A program made the translations under genes and the position numbers. The notes under the pieces were generated by a model, which saw only the letters and a list, made by a program, of their open reading frames with translations, ran no database searches and was not told the DNA's origin. From JALYTZ01 sp036559125 (lineage in GTDB: Bacteria > Vulcanimicrobiota > Vulcanimicrobiia > Vulcanimicrobiales > Vulcanimicrobiaceae): a stretch of 64,000 nucleotides of DNA. Of this stretch, positions 25,829-34,154 are shown piece by piece. The DNA lies in assembly GCA_036559125.1 (NCBI GenBank), contig DATBTT010000053.1:82844-146843 (forward strand), in the 5' to 3' direction. The first letter of the stretch is position 1. The number at the start of each line of letters is the position of its first letter.

Positions 25829-26434
25829 ATGACGGACATCGAACGCGCTTTAGCCGACATCGCGGAGGTTCGCGAACGCCTCGGCCACGCGCAGCGCTTC
25901 AAAGGGTACTCGGGTATCGCCGCGGCGATCTCCGGGCTTTTCGCGCTCGCCGCCGGCGTGGTGCAATTCGCGCTGGTTCCTCATCCACACGGCGTGCCCG
26001 CAGGCCATCTATATTTTGCTATTTGGTTCGTCTGCTGCGCCGCGGCCGTCGCCGTCAACTATGGGGCGATCGCCCACTGGTACGTCAACGATGCCACCGC
26101 TCGAGACCGCTGGCAAACGGCAACGGTCGGATTCTCGATGCTTCCCGCGCTCGTGCTGGGCGCCGCGCTATCTGCGGCGTTCTTGCTTGCGAATTCGTTT
26201 ACGTACCTGCCCGGCGTGTGGTATGCGTGTTACGGCGTGGGTCTGTTTGCGTCGCGCACGATGCTGCCGCGTGCGGTCGCGCCCATTGCGGCGGCATTCG
26301 GATTGCTCGGAACCGCCCTGTTCTTCGTCCCCGCATCGATTTCGCTCGGGTGGTGGGTGCTGCCGTTCGGCTTCGGGATCGGACAGATCGCCATCGGCGT
26401 TTTCGTTATGCGCGAACGCAAGGTGCGCGCGTGA
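25829..26434 (+). CDS. Five- or six-helix membrane protein paired with a wHTH regulator
   Basis: 201 residues from ATG 25829. A short polar N-terminus (MTDIERALADIAEVRERLGHAQRFKGYSGIA split by family pattern) is followed by hydrophobic segments: AAAISGLFALAAGVVQFALV, LYFAIWFVCCAAAVAVNYG, FSMLPALVLGAALSAAFLLA, a YLPGVWYACYGVGLFASR turn, AVAPIAAAFGLLGTALFFV and WWVLPFGFGIGQIAIGVFV. No catalytic motif. It is coupled to the regulator by GTGA. The pair resembles two-gene units where a small membrane protein is controlled by, or titrates, its wHTH partner; the function is unknown. Confidence 0.7.
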   Translation: MTDIERALADIAEVRERLGHAQRFKGYSGIAAAISGLFALAAGVVQFALVPHPHGVPAGHLYFAIWFVCCAAAVAVNYGAIAHWYVNDATARDRWQTATVGFSMLPALVLGAALSAAFLLANSFTYLPGVWYACYGVGLFASRTMLPRAVAPIAAAFGLLGTALFFVPASISLGWWVLPFGFGIGQIAIGVFVMRERKVRA

Positions 26435-26799
26435 CGGCGCCGTTCGCATTTTCCGGCCTGGACCGCGTCTTTCACGAGCGCGGAAGGTTGGCGATTTGCA
26501 GCGCGCTGGTCGGCAATCCCGACGGCGCCACCTTCACGCACTTACAAGAGGTCTGCGATTTAACCGACGGCAATCTCAACCGGCACTTGCACGCGTTGGG
26601 CGAGATGGGCATCGTCGAAACGACGCGCGTCACCGGACGTGGGCGCCCGCAAACGATCGTGCGAATTACCTCCGGCGGACGCGAGCGTTTTCTCGCCTAC
26701 ATCGACGAGCTCGAAGCGATCGTGCGCGACGTTCAGCGCGCGCGCAAAGCTAAGGGATCGCCGACGCGCACCGTTCCGGCCAACTCCACGTCGCAGTAG
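26431..26799 (+). CDS. Winged-helix transcriptional regulator (HTH_34/MarR-like)
   Basis: 122 residues from GTG 26431. The core pattern is FSGLDRVFHERGRLAICSAL, ATFTHLQEVCDLTDGNLNRHLHALGEMGIVETTRVTGRGRPQTIVRITSGGRERFLAYIDEL: a compact wHTH with the recognition helix in DGNLNRHLHAL and a wing containing GRGRPQT. This type usually represses its own operon. Its 3' end overlaps the convergent MOSC gene by 67 bases (26733-26799). Confidence 0.82.
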   Translation: MTAPFAFSGLDRVFHERGRLAICSALVGNPDGATFTHLQEVCDLTDGNLNRHLHALGEMGIVETTRVTGRGRPQTIVRITSGGRERFLAYIDELEAIVRDVQRARKAKGSPTRTVPANSTSQ

Positions 26800-27377
26800 A
26801 TCCCCATGACGTTCGCGCGTTGCGTCGCGACGTAGCGCAGCACTTCGTCCTCGCGTTCGCCGGTCCGGACGTCGTACGTCGTGGTGACGCACCGGCCGAT
26901 GGTCGAACGCACGCGTAAGACCGCGTTTCCGAGTTCGAGGACGGCGCCGATGAGGTCGTCCTCAGGGTGCGCGAAACCGTCGTTCGCGCGCACGTAGAAG
27001 TTGGGGCGCCAGCGCAACGGATCGAGCGCGTTTCCCAGGGCGGCGGAGACTTCGTCGATCCAGCGGTCGACCACCAATGAGATCGGGGCGTCGTCGAAGA
27101 CGTGCTGGCGTTCGGGAGCCGCGCTATACCGTACCGTCACCGCGGCTTCGGCGGCATAGCGCGCAGCCTGGCCGAGGTCGGCGGTGAGGTGCAGGCGATT
27201 GTTTTCCTTGCCGCGATACGGTTTGCCCGTGCGCGCGTGCTCCGAGGTGACGTAGAGCGCGCCGGCGCGATCGCCCGGAAGACCGTCGAGCGCGACGTCG
27301 GTCTGCGCGAGCGGCTGCGCCGCGAGACTCTTTACCGGATATCGCCAAATGGCCGCGAGGCTCCCCAAGGTCTCCAT
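26733..27377 (-). CDS. MOSC domain protein
   Basis: 214 residues. N-terminal MOSC_N beta-barrel (LAAIWRYPVKSLAAQPLAQT, GLPGDRAGALYV) and C-terminal MOSC domain (RWRPNFYVRANDG, VLELGNAVLRVRSTIGRCVTTTYDVRTGE with the conserved Cys). MOSC domains bind molybdenum cofactor sulfur and act in mARC-like reductases or sulfur carriers. The last 67 bases are antisense to the wHTH gene's 3' end. Confidence 0.83.
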   Translation of the reverse strand: METLGSLAAIWRYPVKSLAAQPLAQTDVALDGLPGDRAGALYVTSEHARTGKPYRGKENNRLHLTADLGQAARYAAEAAVTVRYSAAPERQHVFDDAPISLVVDRWIDEVSAALGNALDPLRWRPNFYVRANDGFAHPEDDLIGAVLELGNAVLRVRSTIGRCVTTTYDVRTGEREDEVLRYVATQRANVMGIYCDVELAGTVRVGDPLALRAR

Positions 27378-27430
27378 GGCGCATCACTACCATAGGAAGC
27401 CGGCGGAATCCTCAAGAAAGCGCCGCCTCG

Positions 27431-28372
27431 ATGAGCGTCGCCGCCGATCCGATACAGCTTCGGCCATTGGGCCTTGGGGAAATCTTCGATCGTGCAGTAA
27501 CGCTGTACGTCCGGAACTTCGCCGGATTTTCGATCATCGCGCTCTTTTTGCTGGTTCCGATCAGCATCGCCAATTATTTCGCGCTCAACGACTCGACCTC
27601 GATGACCGCGCTCTTGCAGCAGATGCAACATCCGCATCCGGGCGCGACGCCGGCGCTTCCGTTCTCGCCGGCGCTGGTATGGCTCATAGCAATCGGCGTC
27701 GTCTTGACTCCATTCGCGAACGTCGCCACGGCCACCGGAGTTGCGCGCTTGTACGCCCGCGATTCCGTCGACTGGCGCCGTTGCTACGGCAGCGCGCTGC
27801 GGCGCTGGCCGCAGATTTTACTCGTGTTGCTCGTTCAAATCGCGATCTTCGCGGGGGCGGCCATAGCCGGGGCACTCGGCGTCGGGATATGCGCGGGTTT
27901 GAGCGTCGCGCTCTTCGCCGCAGGCGCATTTGCCGGCGTAGTCGGCATCGTCGTGACCGTCGCAGTCTTTTTCGCATGGCTTGCCGTTCTCTTGATGCTG
28001 TACCTTGCGGCGATGTTCATGTTCGACGCGGTCGCGATAGAAGCGGCGCCGCTACGCTCGTCGATCGCGTCGGGATTCGATCGCATTTTCAACCGCGTGG
28101 AATTCAAGAAAGCATTGCTCGTCGGCATCTCCGTCTTCGCGATCCAGCTGGGCTTTTTTATCATCGCGTCGATCGTCGTCGCCGTGCTCGAGTCGCTTGT
28201 TAAATCGCACGCGATCGACACGATCGCGCAAGGGGTGCTTTCGCTCTTGGCCACCACCTTCTTAGCGGTTTTGATTGCCGTGTATTACTACGACGTGCGA
28301 GTTCGCCGGGAAGGACTCGATCTTCAGACGAGTGTCGAGCAAATGATCGCCGGTACGCAGCCGCAAGCGTGA
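27431..28372 (+). CDS. Polytopic membrane protein (GPDPase_memb-like), first gene of the MoxR/DUF58 operon
   Basis: 313 residues. N-terminal segment PIQLRPLGLGEIFDRAVTLYVRNF is typical of a group of membrane proteins resembling the membrane domain of glycerophosphodiester phosphodiesterases. About six hydrophobic stretches follow (FSIIALFLLVPISIANYF, LVWLIAIGVVLTPFANVA, ILLVLLVQIAIFAGAAIAGA, ALFAAGAFAGVVGIVVTVAV, LLVGISVFAIQLGFFIIASI, LLATTFLAVLIAVYYY). No phosphodiesterase domain, so function unknown. The next gene overlaps by GTGA. Confidence 0.72.
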   Translation: MSVAADPIQLRPLGLGEIFDRAVTLYVRNFAGFSIIALFLLVPISIANYFALNDSTSMTALLQQMQHPHPGATPALPFSPALVWLIAIGVVLTPFANVATATGVARLYARDSVDWRRCYGSALRRWPQILLVLLVQIAIFAGAAIAGALGVGICAGLSVALFAAGAFAGVVGIVVTVAVFFAWLAVLLMLYLAAMFMFDAVAIEAAPLRSSIASGFDRIFNRVEFKKALLVGISVFAIQLGFFIIASIVVAVLESLVKSHAIDTIAQGVLSLLATTFLAVLIAVYYYDVRVRREGLDLQTSVEQMIAGTQPQA

Positions 28373-29034
28373 CTGGGCGGTCGCCCGTCGCAGGTACGCC
28401 GCCGCACGATCCACACGCGTTGGCACGGGCGATTCTGCAATCGAAGCGCTACCACCTGAGCGCGCCTCACGTTGCCCAACGCCCTAAAACGTGGCTGCAG
28501 ATCGCCTTCGATTGGGCGCGCGACGTGTACGACCGGTTGTTGCGCGCACTTACCGCGCACGTTCACGTTTCGCACGCGGCGGGCGTCGTTTTCGGCGGCG
28601 TCATCGTCGTCGCATTGCTCGCATTATTGCTCGTCGTCGTCTTGCGACTGACAGGCGTGCTGGTACCTGAAAAGCGCAACGCGATCGCGCGCGCCGCAAC
28701 TGCGGGCGGCGCAGCCGACGCGCGTGGGCTGTACGACCGGAGCGTTCGCGCGGCCGCGGAGGGTGATTTCGAGCGCGCGGTGGTGCTGTTATTTGCCGCT
28801 ACGCTTGCCGGGCTAAGCGGCCGCGGCATCGTGCGCGACGACGCGAGTGCGACCGTGGAAGAATTTTCGCGCGCGTTGCGGGCGAACGATCCCGCACGTG
28901 CGTCGCAATTCGAATCGATCGCGCAGCCTTTCACGGCGGTAGCCTATGCCGAACGCGCCGTGGGCGCGAGCGAATGGTCGAACGCCCATGCGGCTTTTTC
29001 CGAACTGCTCGGGCCGGTGCGCGATGCGGCCTAG
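28369..29034 (+). CDS. DUF4129 domain membrane protein
   Basis: 221 residues from GTG 28369. One membrane helix at about 65-92 (VVFGGVIVVALLALLLVVVL), a short cytoplasmic N-terminus with ALARAILQSKRYHL, and a C-terminal DUF4129 helical domain (ADARGLYDRSVRAAAEGDFERAVVLLFAATLAGLSGRGIV, then AYAERAVGASEWSNAHAAF). DUF4129 proteins are found next to MoxR/DUF58 genes and are thought to act in envelope or cell-wall-associated assembly; the exact role is unknown. Confidence 0.82.
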   Translation: MTGRSPVAGTPPHDPHALARAILQSKRYHLSAPHVAQRPKTWLQIAFDWARDVYDRLLRALTAHVHVSHAAGVVFGGVIVVALLALLLVVVLRLTGVLVPEKRNAIARAATAGGAADARGLYDRSVRAAAEGDFERAVVLLFAATLAGLSGRGIVRDDASATVEEFSRALRANDPARASQFESIAQPFTAVAYAERAVGASEWSNAHAAFSELLGPVRDAA

Positions 29035-30106
29035 GAGCCTACTCGACGCGCTGATGGTGCTCGGCGGCGTTGCGTTGCTCGCGGTGCTGGCCTTGGTACA
29101 GAATCAGGATCGCGGCGAGTCGCCGAGCGCGTTCTCGACGTACGATTTTGGCCGCAACGGATATGCGGCGTTGTTCGACATGCTGCATCGCGAGAACGTC
29201 GTCGCAGGGCAATTCGAGCGTCCCATCGGACTGCTGGATCGCACGGTGCGCACGCTCGTGGTCTCCGCCTCCGCGCCGTCGGAGGAATCCGCCGGCTTGA
29301 GCAGAGGGGATGCCGACGCGCTCCACGCCTGGGTGCAGGCCGGCGGAATACTCGTGATTCTCGGCCGGCCGGCAATCGGCGATGCGAAGCTAAAAGTGCC
29401 TTCGACGCGTGCGATGCGCCGAACCGTGCGCTCCGCGAGGGTTGCGAAATCGCTCGCAGCCGCGCGCGCGCGGCGCGTGGCGGGCGCGTTCGACGAGGCA
29501 TTCGCCACATTGACAAAGCGCCGGATCTCGGCGCAACTCGTCGCCGCCGGTAAAAACGTAGCGATACGCTATTCGTTTGGGCGCGGTACGATCGTCGCGA
29601 TTACCGATCCCTCGGTTTTCAGCAATAGCAACCTGGCGCGCGCGGATAATGCGCGCTACGCGTATGCGTTATTGGCTTCGGGCCCCGTCGCGTTCGACGA
29701 ACGCGTGCACGGGTATGCGCGCGATCGCAGTTTTTGGGCGGCGTTGCCACCGCCCGTTCGGATTGCGGTCGCGCTTACCATCGCGATCGTCGCGCTCGCC
29801 CTGCTGGGCGCGAACTGGCGCTTCGCCCCGCCGCTGCTCCCCGACGCGCGCGACGAGCGCGACTCGTCGGCGTACATCGAATCTATGGCGCGACTGTTGC
29901 AGCGCGGCCGCGCCGCGCCGCGCGCCATACGCGACTGTGCGGAGCCGGTCGCGCGGGCGCTTCGAGCGCGGGCCGGCGCCCGGCCGCAGGCAAGCCTTGA
30001 GGCGTTGCGAGAATTGGACGCGCTCGGGCGTTTGGAACGGCCGTCTGATTTCGAACTCGTGCGCGCCGGTCGTCTGAGCGCGCAATTGCGAAAGGATTTG
30101 GAATGA
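29024..30106 (+). CDS. DUF4350 domain membrane protein
   Basis: 360 residues from ATG 29024, overlapping the DUF4129 gene by 11 bases. N-terminal membrane helix, then a DUF4350 domain: STYDFGRNGYAALFDMLHRENV, LVVSASAPSEE, LHAWVQAGGILVILGRP and FGRGTIVAITDPSVFSNSNL. A second membrane helix is near residue 245 (IAVALTIAIVALALLGANW), followed by a cytoplasmic helical C-terminus. Resembles proteins of MoxR operons in actinobacteria and Acidobacteria-type genomes. Role unknown. Confidence 0.82.
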   Translation: MRPRSLLDALMVLGGVALLAVLALVQNQDRGESPSAFSTYDFGRNGYAALFDMLHRENVVAGQFERPIGLLDRTVRTLVVSASAPSEESAGLSRGDADALHAWVQAGGILVILGRPAIGDAKLKVPSTRAMRRTVRSARVAKSLAAARARRVAGAFDEAFATLTKRRISAQLVAAGKNVAIRYSFGRGTIVAITDPSVFSNSNLARADNARYAYALLASGPVAFDERVHGYARDRSFWAALPPPVRIAVALTIAIVALALLGANWRFAPPLLPDARDERDSSAYIESMARLLQRGRAAPRAIRDCAEPVARALRARAGARPQASLEALRELDALGRLERPSDFELVRAGRLSAQLRKDLE

Positions 30107-31068
30107 CTGCTTCGGCACACGATTTGGCGCGCCGGCTGGACGAAGGCATGCGCGAGATCATCGTGGGAGGCGAGCGCATGACCTTCGCGTTGCTCGTCGG
30201 GCTCTTCGCGCGCGGTCACGTGCTCGTCGAGGGCGTTCCGGGCACCGGTAAAACGCTCGCCGTGCGCGCGTTCGCGCTCCTGCTCGGCGTCGACTTCAAG
30301 CGCATCCAGTTTACGCCGGATTTGATGCCGGCCGACGTTATCGGTACTACGGTGTTCAATCCGCAGAGCGCGCAATTTTCGACCCGCCCGGGACCCATCG
30401 TCGCCGGCATCGTGCTCGCCGACGAAATCAATCGGACGCCGCCCAAAACCCAAGCGGCACTCCTGGAGGCGATGGAGGAGGCGCGCGTGACGATCGACGG
30501 CGTGGCGATCGCACTTCCGCGCCCGTTCATGGTCTGCGCGACCCAAAATCCGATCGAATACGAGGGCACCTATCCGTTGCCCGAAGCGCAGCTGGATCGC
30601 TTTTTGATCAAGGTCGAATCGGAGTATCCGCAAGAAGCGCAGGAACTGGCGTTGCTCGAACGCGCGACGCTCGGCTTCGACGCGCGCGATCTCGAAGGCA
30701 GCGGGGTGCGCGCGCTGGCCGGCGCCGCCGAAGCGATCGCGGCGCAAGACGAGATTCGGCGAACGCACGTTTCACCGAGCGTGCAAAAGTATATCTACGA
30801 CATCGTGGCCGCGACGCGCTCGCACATCCAACTCGCGCTCGGGGCGAGCCCGCGCGCGGCATTATCGTTACTGATAGCGTCGCAGGCCGCCGCCGCCATC
30901 GCCGGCCGCGCGTATGCGACGCCCGACGACGTCAAGGACGTGGCGCAGCTAGTGCTCGCGCATCGTTTGCTCGTGCAGCCGCATGCCGAAATCGAGGGCG
31001 TGCGCGCCCACGACGTGCTCGCGGACGTGTTGCGTACTGTCCCGGTTCCGCGTGCGAGCTCGACGTAG
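30103..31068 (+). CDS. MoxR-family AAA+ ATPase
   Basis: 321 residues, ATGA overlap. Walker A GVPGTGKT (Lys 50), Walker B with IVLADEINRTPPKTQAALLEAMEE, sensor 1 FMVCATQNPIEYEGTYPLPEAQLDRFL and a C-terminal lid domain. MoxR ATPases remodel or insert cofactors into partner proteins, typically together with a DUF58/VWA protein as encoded next. Confidence 0.95.
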   Translation: MTASAHDLARRLDEGMREIIVGGERMTFALLVGLFARGHVLVEGVPGTGKTLAVRAFALLLGVDFKRIQFTPDLMPADVIGTTVFNPQSAQFSTRPGPIVAGIVLADEINRTPPKTQAALLEAMEEARVTIDGVAIALPRPFMVCATQNPIEYEGTYPLPEAQLDRFLIKVESEYPQEAQELALLERATLGFDARDLEGSGVRALAGAAEAIAAQDEIRRTHVSPSVQKYIYDIVAATRSHIQLALGASPRAALSLLIASQAAAAIAGRAYATPDDVKDVAQLVLAHRLLVQPHAEIEGVRAHDVLADVLRTVPVPRASST

Positions 31069-32392
31069 CCTCGCTCTTCGCGCGTGGCTCTCGCCACGCG
31101 CGCTCTGGTTGGCGGGCGGCGTCGCGGCGCTCTTCGCCTGTGCGGGAGCGGTGCATGCTGCGATATGGGTTGCGCGACTCGCGGCCCTGGCGTGGGTCGC
31201 GGCGTTTTGCGCCGACGCGATTGTGGGGCCGGCGCGACGCACGATTCGCGTCGAGCGCGGCCAACTGCCGCATCTCGCGCTGCGAGTTCCCGCGAAACTG
31301 ACGTACGCCGTCGCGAACGCGTCGTCGCAAGCCATCCGGTTCGGAATCGTCGAATCGCCGGTCGAGCGGCTCGATTTTGGCGTGGACGAATTGCTCGGAC
31401 AAGCCGCTGCGCGCGCGGTCGCGACGGTCGACCGCGACGTGACGCCGCGCACGCGGGGCACGGTAGCGTTCGGCACGATCTACCTGTGGTTCGAAAATCG
31501 GATCGGCTTTCTGCGTCGGCGGCTGCGCGTTGCGGCACCTGCGTCCGGCCGCGTCTTTCCCGATCTCGCGGCCGTCGAACGATACGGCAGCCTTCACGCG
31601 CGCAACCGGCTGATCGAAGTAGGTTTGAGGCGCATGCGGCTGCGCGGCGTCGGCTCGGAGTTCGAGCATTTGCGCGAGTGGAATCCCGGCGATGCGTTCC
31701 GATCGATCGATTGGAAAGCCACGGCTCGCCGCGGCAATCTCATGGTCGCCGAATACGAAGTCGAGCGAAGCCAAAACGTCATGCTCGTGCTCGACGCGGG
31801 GCGCTTGATGACTCCGAGGCTCGAAGATCAGCGCAAGTTCGATTACGCGATCACCGCCGCGCTTTCGGTGGCGTCGATTGCGAGCCTCGCCAGCGACAAA
31901 ATCGGAATGATCGCTTTCGCGCGCGAGATTTTGCTGGCCGAGGCGCCGCGCGCAACGTCGGGATCGCTCGCCCGTTTAGCGGCCTCCGTGCACGATCTCG
32001 AGCCGCGCTTCGAAGAATCCGACTACCACGCGGCGTTCAACTATTTACGCGGGCATCTCCACAAGCGCAGCCTCGTCGTATTTTTTACCGACATGGTCGA
32101 CCCGGTGGCGCAAAGCACGGTGCTCGCAGAGATCGGGACACTCGCGCGCCGGCACCTCGTCTTGCTCGTTTTTATGAACGACGCCGCGATCGATCGCGCG
32201 TTGGAGGCGGTGCCGAACGAACCGCTGCAGGTCTACGAAGCCAGCGTAGCACTCGAGCTGCGCCGGGAGCGGCGTACGGCGGCGGCGGTGCTGGAACGGC
32301 TCGGCGCGCGCGTGATCGACGTTCCCGCGAAACGGTTGAGCACCGCGCTCATCGACGAATACTTGCGCATCAAGCAGCGTGGCCTGATTTAA
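31052..32392 (+). CDS. DUF58 domain protein
   Basis: 446 residues from GTG 31052, overlapping the moxR end by 17 bases. Two N-terminal hydrophobic segments (LWLAGGVAALFACAGAVHA, ARLAALAWVAAFCADAIV), a beta-rich middle, and the DUF58 signature GVGSEFEHLREWNPGDAFRSIDWKATARRGNLMV with a VWA-like fold after it (VMLVLDAGRLM, VVFFTDMVDPV). The MIDAS motif is not canonical. It likely binds the MoxR ATPase and links it to the membrane proteins upstream. Confidence 0.9.
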   Translation: MRARRSLALRAWLSPRALWLAGGVAALFACAGAVHAAIWVARLAALAWVAAFCADAIVGPARRTIRVERGQLPHLALRVPAKLTYAVANASSQAIRFGIVESPVERLDFGVDELLGQAAARAVATVDRDVTPRTRGTVAFGTIYLWFENRIGFLRRRLRVAAPASGRVFPDLAAVERYGSLHARNRLIEVGLRRMRLRGVGSEFEHLREWNPGDAFRSIDWKATARRGNLMVAEYEVERSQNVMLVLDAGRLMTPRLEDQRKFDYAITAALSVASIASLASDKIGMIAFAREILLAEAPRATSGSLARLAASVHDLEPRFEESDYHAAFNYLRGHLHKRSLVVFFTDMVDPVAQSTVLAEIGTLARRHLVLLVFMNDAAIDRALEAVPNEPLQVYEASVALELRRERRTAAAVLERLGARVIDVPAKRLSTALIDEYLRIKQRGLI

Positions 32393-32400
32393 GGGGCGGG

Positions 32401-33375
32401 TTAACGGATTCGAATCTTCCGGCCTGCGAAGCCGTAGTACGCGACCAGCAAGGCGGCGGTGACGATTCCGACCGCCGAGCGTGCATCCGCCGGAAGGCGC
32501 AGCGGCGAGAAGAACCCTTCAATGGTTCCCGCCACGATCAGCATCGCGACCACCCCCAAGAAAAGCACTCCCGCGCGGCGGGCGTTTTCGACTAGCGCGT
32601 CGCGGCGGCGCCTGCGACCGGGAAGCAACACACCGGCCGCGAGCAGCAACCCGGCGCCGCCGGCGATCTGAATCGCCGTTAGTTCGATGACGCCGTGCGG
32701 TGCGATCGTCGCCCAGAAATCGAACCCGAATCCGGCGCGCGTAAACAGCGCGCCCAGCGCGCCGAGCATCAACGCATTGAGGACGATCTCGTAGATCGTA
32801 CCGATGCCGAGCGTGACTATGCCGGCCGAAAATGCCAGAACGCACACGCGAATGTTGTTTTGAATTATGAAAGCAGCCATATCCGGCGCATGTTGGGGCG
32901 AGATCGCAAAGTTCGAATCGTGGAGACTCTTGGATATCTGACCGGGCACGATCTCGCCGGGAAGCAATGCGTAAGCGTCGGCCGGCTGGCTTGCGACGAC
33001 GGCGTACGCGATTGCCGCCCACAGGACCGTCAAGGCGATGCAAATACCGATGTACGGAAAGGACCGGCGAAACTCGGCCGGCAGCGTGCGGGCGAAAAAG
33101 GTACCAATGCGAGCGCGCCCACTGTGGAGCGATCCGCCGTACACGTGCGCATGCGCGCGCGCGGTAAGCCGATTGAGATAGTGTTGCAGGCGCGCCGAAA
33201 AGTCCTGACCGTTGGCGTAAGCCAGATCCGAGGTCACCCAGCGATAGAGCCGCCCCAATTCCACGAGTTCGTCCGCCGTCAGCCGGCGAAAGCCGGCGCG
33301 CGAAGCGCGGTCGAGCAGTGCTTCGAGCCGCTCCCACGAGGCCTGACGTTTCGCGACGAAACCGGATTCTTGCAC
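32401..33375 (-). CDS. SpoIIM-like (stage II sporulation protein M family) membrane protein
   Basis: 324 residues from GTG (complement of 33373-33375). N-terminal soluble part (WERLEALLDRASRAGFRRLTADELVELGRLYRWVTSDL by pattern), then membrane segments: YIGICIALTVLWAAIAYAVV, IRVCVLAFSAGIVTLGIGTIY, the conserved PHGVIELTAIQIAGGAGLLL and two C-terminal helices. The PHG.IEL motif is the family mark. In non-sporulating bacteria such genes accompany RDD, MoxR and DUF58 genes, as here. It faces the DUF58 gene convergently and the RDD gene divergently. Confidence 0.85.
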   Translation of the reverse strand: MQESGFVAKRQASWERLEALLDRASRAGFRRLTADELVELGRLYRWVTSDLAYANGQDFSARLQHYLNRLTARAHAHVYGGSLHSGRARIGTFFARTLPAEFRRSFPYIGICIALTVLWAAIAYAVVASQPADAYALLPGEIVPGQISKSLHDSNFAISPQHAPDMAAFIIQNNIRVCVLAFSAGIVTLGIGTIYEIVLNALMLGALGALFTRAGFGFDFWATIAPHGVIELTAIQIAGGAGLLLAAGVLLPGRRRRRDALVENARRAGVLFLGVVAMLIVAGTIEGFFSPLRLPADARSAVGIVTAALLVAYYGFAGRKIRIR

Positions 33376-33425
33376 GGCGCTTGCATTCGAGCGGGCCTGC
33401 GCCCGGCCTGTCGAATGACTCCCGC

Positions 33426-34154
33426 GTGGATCGCAGCATTAGCGTTCGGACGCCGGAATCGATTCGTTTCTCGTACGATCTCGCGGGGCTGGGAAGCCGC
33501 TTTCTGGCCGTCGTTCTCGACCTGGTAATTCAGGTCGCGGTGGTTGCCGGGATTTTTTGGGGATTGGAACTCATCGCAGCGCATGCGCCGCGACCGGATC
33601 CACACGCCGATCGCCTAACGACCTCGATCGCGACGGCGATTGTCATCTTGATCGTATTCGCGGTGTTCTTTGGGTATTTCGTGGTCTTCGAGGCGTTTTG
33701 GAACGGCCAAACGCCGGGAAAGAAAGCGCTCGGCATACGCGTGGTGCGCGACGGAGGCTATCCGCTCGATCTCGGCAGCTCGCTCATTCGCAATCTCATC
33801 CGCGTCGGCGAAGCGACCTTGGGTTTCTACGCGATTAGCGCGATCGCCACGCTCGTATCGCCGGAGAACAAACGCTTGGGTGACTTGGCTGCCGGCACGA
33901 TCGTCGTACGCGATGGCGATGTGGTGCGCGCGCGCGATTTTGCCGATGCGGATCATCCGGCCGCGGGCTTTTCCATGCTCAGCGCGGAGGAGCGCGCTCT
34001 CGTCGCGCGTTTTTGCGCGCGACGAGACGGCATGGCATCGCAGTACCGGGAACGTATGGCTTCGCAAATCGCGAATATGTTGCGACCGCGACTCTCCCGC
34101 GATTTACAGGTGCTCGACGACGACGATCTGTTAAGCCGGCTCAGCGCTTCGTAA
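33426..34154 (+). CDS. RDD family membrane protein
   Basis: 242 residues from GTG 33426; earlier in-frame starts would run into the divergent SpoIIM-like gene. RDD pattern: ESIRFSYDLAGLGSRFLAVVLDLVIQV, GYFVVFEAFWNGQTPGKKALGIRVVRDGGYPL, GEATLGFYAISAIATLVSPENKRLGDLAAGTIVVR, with two or three membrane helices. The C-terminal 60 residues form a soluble helical tail. Function of RDD proteins is largely unknown (some are transport- or stress-linked). Overlaps the convergent gene by 14 bases. Confidence 0.88.
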   Translation: MDRSISVRTPESIRFSYDLAGLGSRFLAVVLDLVIQVAVVAGIFWGLELIAAHAPRPDPHADRLTTSIATAIVILIVFAVFFGYFVVFEAFWNGQTPGKKALGIRVVRDGGYPLDLGSSLIRNLIRVGEATLGFYAISAIATLVSPENKRLGDLAAGTIVVRDGDVVRARDFADADHPAAGFSMLSAEERALVARFCARRDGMASQYRERMASQIANMLRPRLSRDLQVLDDDDLLSRLSAS

